From contig NZ_OAOD01000004.1 of NCBI RefSeq assembly GCF_900205925.1, positions 186,001 through 250,000 of the forward strand: 64,000 bases of DNA, written 5' to 3'. Positions 45,549 to 56,929 of this stretch are shown in pieces; the first letter of the stretch is position 1; each line of letters begins with the position of its first letter. A program made the translations under genes and the position numbers. A model generated the notes under the pieces. That model ran no database searches. It had not been told where the DNA came from and saw only the letters and a list, made by a program, of their open reading frames with translations. The stretch is from Clostridium peptidivorans (GTDB taxonomy: Bacteria; Bacillota; Clostridia; Clostridiales; Clostridiaceae).

Positions 45549-47006
45549 ATGGCAAAGGTTTATCTTATAGGAGCAGGTCCAGGAGATGAGGAACTTATAA
45601 CTCTTAAGTCAATAAGAGTTTTGAAAAAATGTACAGCTGTAATGTACGATAGATTAGCAGGTCCTGGAATATTAAAATATTTAAATGAGGATTGTGAAAT
45701 ATATTATTGTGGTAAAGAACCAGGATGCCACTATAAAACTCAAGAAGAAATAAACGAAATGCTAGTAGGTTTAGCTAAAAAGGGACATGTAGTTGGAAGA
45801 ATAAAGGGAGGAGACCCTTATGTATTTGGAAGAGGTGGAGAGGAAGCATTAGCTTTAATTGAAGAAGGCATAGAATTTGAAACCGTTCCAGGAATAACTT
45901 CTGCTATATCTGTATTAAGTTATGCAGGCATCCCTGTAACCCATAGGGCTATTGCTCAAAGCTTTCATATATTTACCGGAATGACAGCTGAAAAGGCAAA
46001 TATAAACTGGAGTGGGGCAGCAAAATCAAATGGTACCCTTATATTTTTAATGGGCTTTAGAAATTTTGACATAATAAAGTCTAGACTTATGGAAAATGGA
46101 GTTAGTGAAGATACTCCTGCAGCAATTGTTATGAGAGGTACTACTTCAAAGCAAAAGAAAGTTATAGGAACTTTAAGAGATGTAAAAGAAAAGGCAATAG
46201 AGGCTGATATAACTTCTCCTTGTATTATAGTTGTAGGGGAAGTAGTACAATTTCATGATCAATTTAATTGGTATGAAAAGAAGCCTTTATTTGGTCAAAA
46301 CATATGTATAACTCGTTCTAAGGAGCAGTCACAGGAAATAAAAGAAAAGTTAACAGATTTAGGAGCTCAAGTTACGGAAATAAATACTATTAAAATAGTG
46401 AATACAAATTCTAGTTTAGATACATATAAGGACAAAATTGAAAGTTATGATTATATCGCATTAACAAGCGTAAATGGAGTAAATGTATTCTTTGATTACT
46501 TAATAAAAAATGAAATTGATTTAAGAAATGTAAAAGCTAAGTTTTGTGCTATAGGACCTGCAACAGCTAGAGCGCTAAAGGAAAAAGGAATACTTCCTTT
46601 CATAGTAGCAGAAGAATTTGTAGCAGAAGACTTATTTGAAAAGATGAAAGAGTATATAAAATCAAATGATAAAGTGCTTCTTCCACGTTCTGCAAAGGCC
46701 AGAGCTTTCTTAAAGGAAGCCTTAATAGAAAAAGGCTGTATTGTAGATGAAGCACATACTTATGATATAGAAAAGGGAGCTTCATCAGAAGAGGGAGTTT
46801 TTGATGAAGTGGATACAGTACTTTTCACAAGCCCTACAACTGTTAGAAATTTAATAGCTATGGTTGGACTCGATAAAGTATCTGAAAAGAGATGTATAGC
46901 TATAGGACCAATAACAGCAAAAGAGTTAGATGCAAATGGAATAAAACACGAAGTTTGTGAAGAATATACTACTGAAGGAATGGTAAGACACTTAGGAGGT
47001 GTTTAG
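45549..47006 (+). CDS. cobA-hemD: Fused uroporphyrinogen-III C-methyltransferase / uroporphyrinogen-III synthase
   Basis: A 485-residue fusion. Residues 1-about 245 are the SAM-dependent methyltransferase ([44 protein letters not shown]) giving precorrin-2; residues about 250-485 are the uroporphyrinogen-III synthase domain ([28 protein letters not shown]). The fusion is common in Clostridia and channels uroporphyrinogen III toward siroheme/corrin rather than heme. Confidence 0.95.
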   Translation: MAKVYLIGAGPGDEELITLKSIRVLKKCTAVMYDRLAGPGILKYLNEDCEIYYCGKEPGCHYKTQEEINEMLVGLAKKGHVVGRIKGGDPYVFGRGGEEALALIEEGIEFETVPGITSAISVLSYAGIPVTHRAIAQSFHIFTGMTAEKANINWSGAAKSNGTLIFLMGFRNFDIIKSRLMENGVSEDTPAAIVMRGTTSKQKKVIGTLRDVKEKAIEADITSPCIIVVGEVVQFHDQFNWYEKKPLFGQNICITRSKEQSQEIKEKLTDLGAQVTEINTIKIVNTNSSLDTYKDKIESYDYIALTSVNGVNVFFDYLIKNEIDLRNVKAKFCAIGPATARALKEKGILPFIVAEEFVAEDLFEKMKEYIKSNDKVLLPRSAKARAFLKEALIEKGCIVDEAHTYDIEKGASSEEGVFDEVDTVLFTSPTTVRNLIAMVGLDKVSEKRCIAIGPITAKELDANGIKHEVCEEYTTEGMVRHLGGV

Positions 47007-47007
47007 T

Positions 47008-47976
47008 TTGTTTAGAAGACATAGAAGACTTAGAAAAAATGAAACTATAAGAAGTATGGTTAGAGAAACGGTTTTAATGCCAGAAGACTTTATATATCCG
47101 CTATTCGTTATAGAGGGAGAAAATATAAAAAGAGAAATAAGTTCTCTTCCAGGAAATTATCATTATTCCTTAGATAGACTACCAGAAGCTATAAAAGAAG
47201 TTGAAGAAGCTGGAGTAAGAGGAGTAATACTCTTTGGAATACCTTCCCATAAGGACGAGATAGGATCAGGAGCTTTTGATAGTGAAGGAATAGTTCAAAA
47301 AGCTGTAAGAAAGATAAAGGAAATATCTAAAGATATTTATGTTATAACAGATGTATGTATGTGTGAATACACAAGTCATGGACATTGTGGAATAATTCAT
47401 GATCATGATGTGGATAATGATGAAACTTTAGAATACATAGGAAAAGTTGCATTATCTCATGCTGAGGCAGGCGCTGATATGGTAGCACCATCTGATATGA
47501 TGGATGGAAGAATTCAAATTATTAGAGATGTGTTAGATGACGCTGGATATAAGAATGTGCCAATAATGGCTTATAGTGCAAAATATTCATCAGCTTTTTA
47601 TGGTCCTTTTAGAGAAGCAGCAGGATCAGCACCAGAATTCGGCGATAGAAAAAGCTATCAGATGGACCCAGCTAATTTAAGAGAAGCAATGCTTGAAATA
47701 GAAGACGATATAAATGAAGGAGCAGACATAATAATGGTTAAACCAGCTCTTTCATATTTAGATGTTATAAGATGGGCAAGAGATAGATATGATCATCCAA
47801 TAGCAGCTTATAGTGTAAGCGGCGAATATGCCATGGTAAAGGCAGGAGCAAAGCTTGGCTACATAGATGAAAAGAAAATAGCACTAGAAATGTTAGCTTC
47901 TATAAAAAGAGCTGGAGCGGATATTATTATAACTTACTATGCCTTAGAGGCAAGTAAATGGATTAAAAATAGTTAA
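47008..47976 (+). CDS. hemB: Delta-aminolevulinic acid dehydratase (porphobilinogen synthase)
   Basis: A 322-residue enzyme condensing two 5-aminolevulinates. It contains the zinc-binding cysteines in [14 protein letters not shown] and active-site lysines in MAYSAKYSS and [11 protein letters not shown], so it is of the zinc-dependent class. TTG 47008 lies six bases after AGGAGGTG and one base after the hemD stop. Confidence 0.95.
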   Translation: MFRRHRRLRKNETIRSMVRETVLMPEDFIYPLFVIEGENIKREISSLPGNYHYSLDRLPEAIKEVEEAGVRGVILFGIPSHKDEIGSGAFDSEGIVQKAVRKIKEISKDIYVITDVCMCEYTSHGHCGIIHDHDVDNDETLEYIGKVALSHAEAGADMVAPSDMMDGRIQIIRDVLDDAGYKNVPIMAYSAKYSSAFYGPFREAAGSAPEFGDRKSYQMDPANLREAMLEIEDDINEGADIIMVKPALSYLDVIRWARDRYDHPIAAYSVSGEYAMVKAGAKLGYIDEKKIALEMLASIKRAGADIIITYYALEASKWIKNS

Positions 47977-48056
47977 CAGTTAATATTTAATGGTTAGTAG
48001 TTTGCATTTAGTTAACTATTAACTATTAAGTGCTCAGTATTAACTGAAAAAGAAAG
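47977..48056 (+). repeat. Folded TTAAT-rich spacer between hemB and hemL
   Basis: An 80-base AT-rich spacer with inverted parts: CAGTTAATATT at its start and AGTATTAACTG at its end, and TTAGTTAACTATTAACTA inside. It lies within the operon, so it may be an RNA processing or stability element. Confidence 0.5.
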
Positions 48057-48067
48057 AGGTGTATACA

Positions 48068-49336
48068 GTGCGAAACGTTAAAATATTTGAAGAGTCCGAA
48101 AAATACATGCCTGGTGGAGTTAATAGCCCTGTTAGAGCTTTTAAAAGTGTAGGTATGAATCCTCCAATACTTAAAAGTGGGAATGGTTCAAGAGTTGTGG
48201 ATGAAGAAGGTAATGAATATATAGATTTTGTAGCTTCTTGGGGACCTATGATACTTGGACACAATGATGAAGATGTAATAAAGGCAATAGAAGATATGCT
48301 TAAAAATGCAATAAGCTTTGGAGCACCTACAGAAATTGAGCTTAAACTTGCAAAGCATATGTGTGAAACTTTAGATAATATAGATATGATAAGAATGGTA
48401 AACTCAGGAACAGAAGCTACTATGAGTGCTATAAAGCTTGCTCGTGGATACACTAAAAGAGATAAGATAATAAAATTTGCAGGCTGCTACCATGGACATT
48501 TTGATGGATTTTTAGTAGAAGCAGGTTCAGGAGTTTTAACTGAAGGAATACCAGGTTCCCCTGGGGTACCAGAAGCAAGTGTAAAAAACACTTTAATTGC
48601 ACAGTATAATGATTTAGAAAGTGTTAAAATGCTCTTTGAAAAAGAGGGAAATGAAATTGCAGCAATAATTGTAGAACCTGTAGCTGGTAATATGGGAGTA
48701 GTACCTGCGAAACCTGAGTTTTTAAAAGGCATGAGAGAACTATGCGATAAGTATGGAAGTCTTTTAATATTTGATGAGGTAATGACAGGATTTAGAGTAG
48801 CTTATAAGGGAGCACAAAGCGTATATGGTGTAAAACCTGATTTAACTACCTTTGCAAAGATAATGGGCGGCGGACTTCCAACTGGTGCTTATGGTGGAAG
48901 AAGAGAAATTATGAGTCAGCTTTCTCCTATGGGACCTGTTTACCAAGCAGGTACTATGTCAGGAAATCCAGTGGTTATGGCAGCAGGTTATGCAGCACTT
49001 ACAAAGCTTTATGAAAATCCTAAATACTATGAACATATTGAAGAAATAGGAACACTTCTTAAAGAAGGCGTAGAAGAAATAGCAAAAGAAAAAGGTCTTC
49101 CTATAGTAATAAATAGATGTGGTGGAATGATTACTTTATTCTTCACAAAGGAAAGTAAAGTAGAAACTTATGAAGATGTTAAAACATGTGATACAGACCT
49201 TTTCACAAGATACTTTAAGCACATGCTGGAAAATGGAATATATCTTCCGCCTTCACAATTTGAGGCTATGTTTATTGGAGTTAAACACAGCAAAGAAGAT
49301 ATAGAAAAATTCTTAGATGTTTTAAGAAAGTTTTAA
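48068..49336 (+). CDS. hemL: Glutamate-1-semialdehyde 2,1-aminomutase
   Basis: A 422-residue PLP enzyme that makes 5-aminolevulinate. The N-terminal [12 protein letters not shown] and the PLP lysine motif [18 protein letters not shown] are diagnostic. GTG 48068 is chosen because GTG 48059 lies in the AGAGGTG ribosome site. With hemA it completes the C5 route. Confidence 0.95.
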   Translation: MRNVKIFEESEKYMPGGVNSPVRAFKSVGMNPPILKSGNGSRVVDEEGNEYIDFVASWGPMILGHNDEDVIKAIEDMLKNAISFGAPTEIELKLAKHMCETLDNIDMIRMVNSGTEATMSAIKLARGYTKRDKIIKFAGCYHGHFDGFLVEAGSGVLTEGIPGSPGVPEASVKNTLIAQYNDLESVKMLFEKEGNEIAAIIVEPVAGNMGVVPAKPEFLKGMRELCDKYGSLLIFDEVMTGFRVAYKGAQSVYGVKPDLTTFAKIMGGGLPTGAYGGRREIMSQLSPMGPVYQAGTMSGNPVVMAAGYAALTKLYENPKYYEHIEEIGTLLKEGVEEIAKEKGLPIVINRCGGMITLFFTKESKVETYEDVKTCDTDLFTRYFKHMLENGIYLPPSQFEAMFIGVKHSKEDIEKFLDVLRKF

Positions 49337-49348
49337 AGGGTGTCTAAT

Positions 49349-50668
49349 ATGAAAGCTATAGTGATATCTTCAAATAGCAGCGGTGGTGGAAAGACCACCG
49401 CTACATTAGGACTTATGAGAGCCTTTATGAAAAGGGGAAATGAAGTTCAAGGTTATAAAGTTGGGCCTGATTATATAGATCCTGCTTTTCATAGTCGCAT
49501 AACAGGTAAAACTTCGAGAAATTTGGATTTATATCTTATGGGTGAAGAAGGAATTAAAGCTTCCTTTAGCAGAGGAGAAGGAGATTTAGGAATAGTAGAA
49601 GGAGTTATGGGACTTTACGATGGCAAGGGAATAGACTCTAAATATTCTACAGCTCATGTAGCAAAAGTACTAGATCTTCCTATAGTTCTTATAATTTCTC
49701 CTAAAGCACAAAGTGCTACTTTATGTGCGGAAATAAATGGACTTGTAAATTTTGAAAATGCAAATATTAAGGGTGTTATATTAAATAACATTTCTGAAGG
49801 TTACTTTAAGCTTTTAAAGTCAGCTATAGAATATAACTGCAATATCAAGGTGTTTGGATACATTCCAAAAGAAGAAAGATTAAAACTTGGAAGCAGACAT
49901 CTAGGACTTATACAAAGCAGTGAAATAGATGATTTAGAAGAAAAAATTGAATTATGCAGCGAGCTTATAGAAAGATACGTAAATCTTGATGAGCTTTTAG
50001 AAGAGTTTAGTGAAGTTCAAAGCTATGAAGATAAGTTTCATATAGAAAATAAAAATTTGAATATAGCTGTAGCTTATGATAAAGCATTTAGTTTTTATTA
50101 TAAGGAAAACTTAGAGCTATTAAAAGAAGCAGGAAAGGTAACTTATTTTAGTACTCTAAAAGATAAGAAACTTCCTGAAAATACAGAGTTTATCTACATA
50201 GGCGGAGGTTATCCTGAGGTATTTATAGAGGAATTAAGTAAAAATGAAGAATTACTTAAAGATATTAAAGACAAGCTTCAAAAAGGAGTAAGATGCTATG
50301 CAGAATGTGGTGGGCTTATGTATCTTACAGAAGGCATAGAAACTAAAGAAAACAATTTAAATACTGTAGGATTTTTAGGTGGAAAATCAGTTATGACAAC
50401 CAAACTTCAAAACTTTGGTTATGCAGAAATAGCTATAGATAAAGAAAATAATATTTTACCTAAGGGAATAAAAATAAACTGCCATGAATTTCATAAATCC
50501 TATGTTGATAGCAGTGAAGAAAAAATATATAAACTAGTAAAAACTATGTATGATGGTACTGAAAAGAATTGGACATGCGGTTATATAAAAAATAATACGC
50601 TAGGTGGTTATGCACACGTACATTTCTTTGGAAACTTAGAGTTTTTAGAATACCTGTTGAAATTATAG
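49349..50668 (+). CDS. cbiA: Cobyrinic acid a,c-diamide synthase
   Basis: A 439-residue glutamine- and ATP-dependent amidase for the a and c acetates of cobyrinic acid. It has the P-loop SSNSSGGGKTT near the N-terminus, GVMGLYDG, and a C-terminal class I amidotransferase domain with the cysteine in YAECGGLMYL. ATG 49349 is preferred to GTG 49340, which overlaps the ribosome site. Confidence 0.95.
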   Translation: MKAIVISSNSSGGGKTTATLGLMRAFMKRGNEVQGYKVGPDYIDPAFHSRITGKTSRNLDLYLMGEEGIKASFSRGEGDLGIVEGVMGLYDGKGIDSKYSTAHVAKVLDLPIVLIISPKAQSATLCAEINGLVNFENANIKGVILNNISEGYFKLLKSAIEYNCNIKVFGYIPKEERLKLGSRHLGLIQSSEIDDLEEKIELCSELIERYVNLDELLEEFSEVQSYEDKFHIENKNLNIAVAYDKAFSFYYKENLELLKEAGKVTYFSTLKDKKLPENTEFIYIGGGYPEVFIEELSKNEELLKDIKDKLQKGVRCYAECGGLMYLTEGIETKENNLNTVGFLGGKSVMTTKLQNFGYAEIAIDKENNILPKGIKINCHEFHKSYVDSSEEKIYKLVKTMYDGTEKNWTCGYIKNNTLGGYAHVHFFGNLEFLEYLLKL

Positions 50669-50766
50669 TTAATACTTAATAGTTATTAATTAGTATTTAA
50701 TGTAGAAATTCAGCTGGCTGAATTTTCTCAATAACCATTAACTATTCAGTATTAACTATTAACTAA
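50669..50766 (+). repeat. Folded spacer between cbiA and cbiC
   Basis: Outer arms of TTAATACTTAATAGTTATTAA type face AACCATTAACTATTCAGTATTAAC, and an inner hairpin (GAAATTCAGC with GCTGAATTTT, about 50705-50728) forms the tip. It is related in style to the spacers at 47977 and 56930 and lies inside the operon. Confidence 0.6.
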
Positions 50767-50788
50767 AGAAAGGATGGTGTTTTTATCA

Positions 50789-51412
50789 ATGGATTACATA
50801 AAGAAGCCAATGGATATTGAAGTAAAGAGCTTTGAAATAATTGGAGAGGAAATGGGACCTCACAATTTTGATGATAGAGAGCTTAAGATAATAAAAAGAC
50901 TTATACATACTACAGCAGATTTTGAATTTAAAAACATTACATATATCAGAGAGGGAGCCATAGATTCAGCTCTTGAAATTTTAAAAAAGGGAGTAACTAT
51001 ATATACTGATACCAATATGGCGAAGTCAGGTATAAATAAAGCTGCTTTAAAGCAATTAAATTGTAAAGTTGAATGCTTCGTAGGTAGAGAAGATGTAGCG
51101 GAAATTGCAAAGGAGAGAGGAATAACTCGTTCCATGGCAGCAGTTGAAAAGGCAGTGGAAGAAGGAGTAGAGTTCTTTGTATTTGGAAATGCTCCAACTG
51201 CTCTATTTAAATTAAAGGAGCTTACTTTAGAGGGAAAAGCTAATCCGAAGTTTATAATAGGAAGTCCAGTTGGATTTGTAGGAGCTAGTGAATCTAAGGA
51301 AGAAATCGAAAAGATGGATACTCCTATGATAACTATAAGAGGAAGAAAGGGAGGCAGTAATGTAGCTGCAGCCATTGTAAATGCTCTTATGTATATGATT
51401 GTAGAAAGATAA
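50789..51412 (+). CDS. cbiC: Cobalt-precorrin-8 methylmutase
   Basis: A 207-residue isomerase that moves the C11 methyl to C12, giving cobyrinic acid. The active-site histidine is in RLIHTTADFEF, and GNAPTALFKL and GSPVGFVGA are family motifs. Start at ATG 50789 assumed; ATG 50774 in the same frame abuts the AAAGG site. Confidence 0.94.
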   Translation: MDYIKKPMDIEVKSFEIIGEEMGPHNFDDRELKIIKRLIHTTADFEFKNITYIREGAIDSALEILKKGVTIYTDTNMAKSGINKAALKQLNCKVECFVGREDVAEIAKERGITRSMAAVEKAVEEGVEFFVFGNAPTALFKLKELTLEGKANPKFIIGSPVGFVGASESKEEIEKMDTPMITIRGRKGGSNVAAAIVNALMYMIVER

Positions 51413-51428
51413 ATTTTAGGTGATTAAA

Positions 51429-52523
51429 ATGCTTGATATGTATGTAAATTGCGATGGAAAGAGACTGAGATGCGGATATACTACAGGCTCTTGTGCAGCA
51501 GCAGCGGCAAAAGCAGCTACATTATGTCTGTATGAAAATAAGGATATCAACGAAATAACTATAGATACCCCTAAGGGAATTAAACTTTTAATTCCCATAG
51601 AAAACATAGTAAGAGGAGAAAACTATGTGGAATGCTGCGTCATAAAGGATGGCGGAGATGATATTGATGCAACTCATGGAGCAGAAATATGGGCAAGAGC
51701 AGAAAAGAAATCTTCTGGATATAGTTTAAAAGGTGGAAAAGGTGTAGGAGTAGTTATGGGGGAGGGCCTTTATGTAAAAAAAGGAGAACCTGCCATAAAC
51801 CCTGTACCACGACAAATGATAAATGAAGAAGTTACAGAAGTACTTCCTAAAGATTCAGGTGTGGAAATAACCATATCTGTTCCTAAGGGAGAAGAAATTG
51901 CAAAAAAGACTTTTAACCCTAGACTTAATATAATAGGGGGTATATCAATTTTAGGTACATCAGGAATTGTTATGCCTATGTCAGAAGATGCATTAATAGC
52001 TTCCGTTGAGTTAGAAATAAATCAAAAGGTTACAAAAGGAGCTAAAGAGCTTATATTAGTATTTGGCAACATGGGAGAAACTAGAGGCAAGGCATTGGGA
52101 CTTGATGAAAATAAGATGGTTGTGATTTCAAATTATGTAGGAAAAGCTTTAAACTCCTGCATTGAAAATGAAATATATGATATTACCATAATAGGTCATA
52201 TAGGAAAGCTTTGCAAAATTGCGGCAGGATGCTTTAACACTCACAGCAGAGTATGCGATGTGAGAATGGAAGTAATAGCATTAGAGTTAGCTTTAATGGG
52301 ATATCCTAAAGAAATTGTTGAAAAGGTACATAGTGAAAAAACTACAGAAGGAGCAATTAAATTAATAGAAGAAACTCCTTTAATTACAAAAGAAGATGAA
52401 TATAAACTTTATAAGATTATAGCTGAAAAAGTAAAAAAGAGAATTGAAATATATACCTATGGCAAGGTTAGCCCAAAAGTAGTTATGTACAGTATGGAAA
52501 AAGAACTTAGTATTATTGAGTAA
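51429..52523 (+). CDS. cbiD: Cobalt-precorrin-5B C1-methyltransferase
   Basis: A 364-residue enzyme specific to the anaerobic pathway. The N-terminal [16 protein letters not shown] motif and [22 protein letters not shown] segments identify it. ATG 51429 follows TAGGTG at the right distance. Its presence, with cbiG and cbiK, shows the early-cobalt route. Confidence 0.95.
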   Translation: MLDMYVNCDGKRLRCGYTTGSCAAAAAKAATLCLYENKDINEITIDTPKGIKLLIPIENIVRGENYVECCVIKDGGDDIDATHGAEIWARAEKKSSGYSLKGGKGVGVVMGEGLYVKKGEPAINPVPRQMINEEVTEVLPKDSGVEITISVPKGEEIAKKTFNPRLNIIGGISILGTSGIVMPMSEDALIASVELEINQKVTKGAKELILVFGNMGETRGKALGLDENKMVVISNYVGKALNSCIENEIYDITIIGHIGKLCKIAAGCFNTHSRVCDVRMEVIALELALMGYPKEIVEKVHSEKTTEGAIKLIEETPLITKEDEYKLYKIIAEKVKKRIEIYTYGKVSPKVVMYSMEKELSIIE

Positions 52524-52538
52524 AAAGGAAGTGTTTAT

Positions 52539-53723
52539 ATGGTTTACATAGTAGGCATAGGGCCAGGAAGCAAAGAATACATACTTCCTCATGCTATAAA
52601 AGTCTTAGAAAGCTCAGATGAAATAATAGGCTTTGGAAGAGCAATTAATTCTCTAGATTTTATAGATAGTAAAAAGGTTAAGGTAAATAAAATAAGCGAA
52701 GTTATCGAGTATTTAGATGAAAATAAACATAAAAATATTGCAGTGGCAGCTTCAGGAGATCCATTATTTTATGGAATAACTAATTACCTAAAATCTAATT
52801 ATCATGGGGAAATAAGCATAGTACCAGGAATTACTTCCTTTCAGTATTTAGCCGCAAAACTTAATAAGCCTTGGCAAAATGCTTTTTTAGGAAGTCTTCA
52901 TGGTAGAGAGCAAAGTTTCATAAAGGGAGTTTTAGAAAATAATTTAAGTATTTGGCTTACAGACAGCAAAAACTCTCCAGAAGCTTTAGCAAAGACACTT
53001 TTACAAAATGGATTAAATCCATATATCTATGTAGGAGAAAACTTATCCTATGAAGATGAAAGAGTAGAAAGTGGAACAGCGGAAGATATTAAGAACAAAG
53101 AATTTAATGGACTTTCTATAATGATAGTAGAGAGAGAAGAAGTGGGTATAAAAGATAAAGAACTTCATTTTATAAAGGATGAGGAACTTATAAGAGGAAA
53201 TTGTCCAATGACTAAGGAAGAAATAAGAATACTTAGCATTGCAAAGCTCAATTTAAGAGAAGATTCCTATGTGCTGGATGTAGGAGCAGGTACAGGCTCT
53301 ATAAGCGTTCAAGCTGCAAAGTTTTGCCCACTGGGAAAAGTTGTTGCTATAGAAAAAGATGAAGATGCAATAGATACTATAAAGAAAAATGTAAACAAAT
53401 TTAAGCTTAATAACTTAGAGCTTGTCGAAGGGGAAGCAATGGAAGTGATAAATAATATAGATTGCTCCTTTGATAGTATATTTATAGGTGGCAGCGGTGG
53501 AAATATTGAAGATATTATAAAAGATTATGGAAAAAAACTACTGCCTGGTGGAAAGATGATTTTAAACTTTATAACCATAAATAATTTATATAAAGCAATG
53601 GATACATTAAAGAAATTAGGATATAAAGTTAGCTGCACTCAGGTTTCCATAAGTAAAACTAAAGGCGAAAGTTATATGTTATTTGGAAATAATCCAATAT
53701 TTATAATAGAAGGAGAAAAATAA
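52539..53723 (+). CDS. cbiET: Fused CbiE/CbiT precorrin methyltransferase-decarboxylase
   Basis: A 394-residue fusion. Residues 1-about 200 are CbiE (C5 methylation; GIGPGSKEYILP, ASGDPLFYG, VPGITSFQYLAAKL); residues about 215-394 are CbiT (C15 methylation and decarboxylation; GNCPMTKEEIR, VLDVGAGTGSISVQ, FIGGSGGNIEDI). In Salmonella these are separate genes; the fusion corresponds to CobL. It overlaps the next gene at TAATG. Confidence 0.95.
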   Translation: MVYIVGIGPGSKEYILPHAIKVLESSDEIIGFGRAINSLDFIDSKKVKVNKISEVIEYLDENKHKNIAVAASGDPLFYGITNYLKSNYHGEISIVPGITSFQYLAAKLNKPWQNAFLGSLHGREQSFIKGVLENNLSIWLTDSKNSPEALAKTLLQNGLNPYIYVGENLSYEDERVESGTAEDIKNKEFNGLSIMIVEREEVGIKDKELHFIKDEELIRGNCPMTKEEIRILSIAKLNLREDSYVLDVGAGTGSISVQAAKFCPLGKVVAIEKDEDAIDTIKKNVNKFKLNNLELVEGEAMEVINNIDCSFDSIFIGGSGGNIEDIIKDYGKKLLPGGKMILNFITINNLYKAMDTLKKLGYKVSCTQVSISKTKGESYMLFGNNPIFIIEGEK

Positions 53724-54391
53724 TGGCTAAGTTATATGGAATTGGCGTAGGACCAGGAAGTGAAGAATTAATTACACTTAAAGCGTTAAAGGTTATAGAA
53801 AATGCAAAAGTTATAGTAGCACCATCCCCTAAGGAAAATGGACAAAGTGCTGCTTTAAATATAGTAAAAAACTTTGTAAAAGAAGATACAGAGATAATAG
53901 TAAAACAATTCCCTATGGGCGGAGAAGATCAAGAAGATAAGATTTATGAAGCCTTTAAAACTATAGAAGCAAGACTTCATGATGGACTAGACGTAGTATT
54001 TTTAACTATAGGAGATCCATTTGTATACAGCACATACATATACCTTTTAAAGTATATAAATGAAAAGGGATATGAAACAGAAACAGTACCTGGAATAACA
54101 TCCTTTTGTGCATCTGCAAGCCTTGCAGGGGAAGCACTAGTTATAGGAGATGAGCCGCTTCTTGTATTACCATCTACAAGACTAGATACTGTAAAAGAAG
54201 ACCATAAGTATTTAGTAATAATGAAGGTATATAATAATGAAGAAACTGTAATTAACTTCTTAGAAGATAAAGGCTATGAATATGTATATGTAAAAAGAGC
54301 TTACAGAGAAGGACAGGAAGTAATAAAAGATAGAGAAGAAATACTTAAGAATAAGGACTATATGTCACTTATAATTGCACACAAGAATTAG
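53723..54391 (+). CDS. cbiL: Cobalt-precorrin-2 C20-methyltransferase
   Basis: A 222-residue SAM-dependent methyltransferase of the corrin family (GIGVGPGSEELITLKA, TIGDPFVYSTYIYL, VPGITSFCASASLAG). The LxxIGDPxxYST pattern is typical of the C20 enzyme. Start overlaps the cbiET stop by one base. Confidence 0.94.
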   Translation: MAKLYGIGVGPGSEELITLKALKVIENAKVIVAPSPKENGQSAALNIVKNFVKEDTEIIVKQFPMGGEDQEDKIYEAFKTIEARLHDGLDVVFLTIGDPFVYSTYIYLLKYINEKGYETETVPGITSFCASASLAGEALVIGDEPLLVLPSTRLDTVKEDHKYLVIMKVYNNEETVINFLEDKGYEYVYVKRAYREGQEVIKDREEILKNKDYMSLIIAHKN

Positions 54392-54403
54392 GGGGTAAAT
54401 AAA

Positions 54404-55174
54404 TTGGATAATAACATAAATGTTTATTTCATAGGAGCAGGTCCTGGAGATGTGGATCTTATAACTGTTAAGGGAAGAAAGATACTTGAAAAAGCTGATG
54501 TAGTAATATATGCAGGATCACTAGTTAGCAAAGAACACTTAGATTTTTGTAAAGAATCAGTAGAAATGCACAATTCAGCATCCATGACACTGGAAGATGT
54601 TATAGATGTTATGAAAAAGGCTGCTTCTGAAGGTAAAATGGTAGTAAGACTTCATACAGGAGATCCTTCCATGTACGGAGCTATAAAAGAGCAAATGGAT
54701 GAGCTTAATAAATTTGAAATTAAATATGAAGTTGTACCAGGAGTTAGTTCTTGTTTTGCAGCAGCTGCAGCTATAAAAAGAGAATTTACACTTCCAGGGG
54801 TTACTCAAACACTAATACTTACAAGAGTAGAAGGAAGAACACCAGTGCCAGCAGGAGAAGATTTAGAAAAGCTAGCGGGAACTGGAGCTTCTATGGCAAT
54901 ATTCTTATCCATAAGCATGATAGAAAAAGTAGTAGAAAAGTTAAGACGCGGTTATGGAAAAAATGTTCCTATAGCTATAGTTGAAAGAGCTACTTGGGAA
55001 GACCAGAGAGTTATACTAGGAACTTTGGATGATATAGCAGAAAAGGTTAAGGAAGCTAATATAACAAAATGTGCACAAATACTTGTAGGTGATTTTATAG
55101 ATACTGAGTATGATAAGAGTCTTTTATATGATAAAACTTTTACTCATATGTTTAGAGAAGGAGTATCTAAGTAA
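54404..55174 (+). CDS. cbiF: Cobalt-precorrin-4 C11-methyltransferase
   Basis: A 256-residue corrin methyltransferase. [37 protein letters not shown] and [13 protein letters not shown] are CbiF/CobM motifs. It starts at TTG 54404 behind AGGGGGT, 12 bases after cbiL. Confidence 0.95.
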   Translation: MDNNINVYFIGAGPGDVDLITVKGRKILEKADVVIYAGSLVSKEHLDFCKESVEMHNSASMTLEDVIDVMKKAASEGKMVVRLHTGDPSMYGAIKEQMDELNKFEIKYEVVPGVSSCFAAAAAIKREFTLPGVTQTLILTRVEGRTPVPAGEDLEKLAGTGASMAIFLSISMIEKVVEKLRRGYGKNVPIAIVERATWEDQRVILGTLDDIAEKVKEANITKCAQILVGDFIDTEYDKSLLYDKTFTHMFREGVSK

Positions 55175-55214
55175 CCTAGGGCCGTCTTAATAACTTGAGA
55201 GGTGCTGATTTACT

Positions 55215-56207
55215 ATGAATATAGCAGTGATTTCCATAACTAAAAATGGAGATAACTTAGCAAGGAAGCTAGAAGAAAAGTTTAATATACATTTATATTC
55301 TAAAAACCTTTCTAAAGACTTTGATTTTAAAGAAGCAGTAAAGGATTCTTTTGAAAACTATGAAGCGGTAGTATTTATAACTTCAACTGGCATAGCAGTA
55401 AGAGCTATAGCTCCCTATATAACTACTAAGGATAAAGATCCTGCAGTAATTGTTATAGACAACTTAGGTAAGTTTGTAATAAGCCTTTTAAGTGGACACT
55501 TAGGAGGCGCCAACAAACTTACAGAAGATATAGCAGAAGTACTTGGAGCAGAGCCTATAATAACTACTGCTACAGATAACTTGGGAATTACAGCTCCAGA
55601 CATGATAGCTAAGGAAAATAATCTTATTATAGATAGCTTAAAAGATGCTAAGGATATAGCAGCTCTTTTAGTTGATGGAAAAGAAGTTGGATTTCTTGAT
55701 GAAGAGGAACTAATTTCTTGCCCATCGGGTTATGTTTCTAAATTAAGCCAGTGTGATGGAGTAGTTTATGTAACAAATAAAAATGTGTTAGAATGCATGG
55801 AAGAAAAGAAAATTTCTAAGGGATTAAAGCTTATAAGAAGAAACATAATACTTGGCATTGGATGTAGAAAAGATTATCCAGAAGAAATTATGAAAGAAAA
55901 AGTTTTAGAGGTTTTAAAAGAGCAAAACATAGATATAAGAGCAATAAAATGCATTGCTACAGTAGAAGTTAAAAAGGATGAAAGAGCTATAATAGAGCTT
56001 TCAAAATACTTAAATTGTGAGATGAAAATATTCACTATAGAAGAAATAAAAAAGGTACAACATAAATATGAAGGAAGTGCCTTTGTAGAAAAAACATTAG
56101 GAATTACATCAGTATGTGAGCCATCGATTGAGCTTGCAGGAGGAACTGTTGAAATTTCAAAGATGAAACTTGATGGAATGACACTAGCAATAGGAAAGGA
56201 AGTGTAG
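55215..56207 (+). CDS. cbiG: Cobalt-precorrin-5A hydrolase
   Basis: A 330-residue enzyme that opens the delta-lactone and releases acetaldehyde in the anaerobic path. The central STGIAVRAIAPY and LLSGHLGGANKLT motifs and the C-terminal GIGCRKDYPEE domain are diagnostic. GAGAGGTG lies upstream of ATG. Confidence 0.95.
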   Translation: MNIAVISITKNGDNLARKLEEKFNIHLYSKNLSKDFDFKEAVKDSFENYEAVVFITSTGIAVRAIAPYITTKDKDPAVIVIDNLGKFVISLLSGHLGGANKLTEDIAEVLGAEPIITTATDNLGITAPDMIAKENNLIIDSLKDAKDIAALLVDGKEVGFLDEEELISCPSGYVSKLSQCDGVVYVTNKNVLECMEEKKISKGLKLIRRNIILGIGCRKDYPEEIMKEKVLEVLKEQNIDIRAIKCIATVEVKKDERAIIELSKYLNCEMKIFTIEEIKKVQHKYEGSAFVEKTLGITSVCEPSIELAGGTVEISKMKLDGMTLAIGKEV

Positions 56208-56209
56208 TT

Positions 56210-56929
56210 TTGGGAAAACTATATGTAATAGGAATTGGTCCTGGAGGCTTAGAACATATGACATTAAAAGCTAAGCAGGCCATTGAAGAAAGTAATATGA
56301 TTGTAGGATATACAAAATACATAGAATTTGTAAAACCATTATTAGAAGGAAAAGAATTAGTATCAACTGGTATGAAGGGTGAAGTGGAAAGATGCAAAAA
56401 GGCTTTAGAGCTTGCTGCAGATAACACAGTAGCAATTATAAGTACTGGAGATGCAGGAATATATGGAATGGCAGGACTTATATTAGAGCTTAGAGAAAAT
56501 GAGGACGTAGAAATAATACCAGGAGTTACAGCTTCTTCTTCAGCAGCTTCTGTAGTAGGTTCTCCACTTATGCATGATAACTGTAATATAAGCTTAAGTG
56601 ATCTTATGACACCTTATGAACTTATAAAAAAGAGAGTAAAACTAGCAGCAGAAGCAGATTTTATAATATCACTTTATAATCCAAGAAGTAACGGAAGACC
56701 TCATTACTTAAGAGAATCCATTGATATAATAAGTGAATTTAGAAGCAGCAATACTCCTATAGCAGTGGTTAAGAATGCATTAAGAGATGGACAGGAAATA
56801 CACTTATTTACACTAGAAAACTTCAATGAAGAAGTAGTAGATATGTTTTCAATTGTAATCATAGGAAATAGCCAAAGCTATATAAAGGATGGGAAATTTA
56901 TAACTCCAAGAGGATACAAAGTTGGTTAA
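56210..56929 (+). CDS. cbiH: Cobalt-precorrin-3 C17-methyltransferase
   Basis: A 239-residue methyltransferase with GIGPGGLEHMTLKA, STGDAGIYGMAG, PGVTASSSAASVVG and SLYNPRSNGRPHYL, the last typical of CbiH/CobJ. It performs ring contraction with C17 methylation. It starts at TTG 56210, two bases after the cbiG stop, behind AGGAAGTG. Confidence 0.95.
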   Translation: MGKLYVIGIGPGGLEHMTLKAKQAIEESNMIVGYTKYIEFVKPLLEGKELVSTGMKGEVERCKKALELAADNTVAIISTGDAGIYGMAGLILELRENEDVEIIPGVTASSSAASVVGSPLMHDNCNISLSDLMTPYELIKKRVKLAAEADFIISLYNPRSNGRPHYLRESIDIISEFRSSNTPIAVVKNALRDGQEIHLFTLENFNEEVVDMFSIVIIGNSQSYIKDGKFITPRGYKVG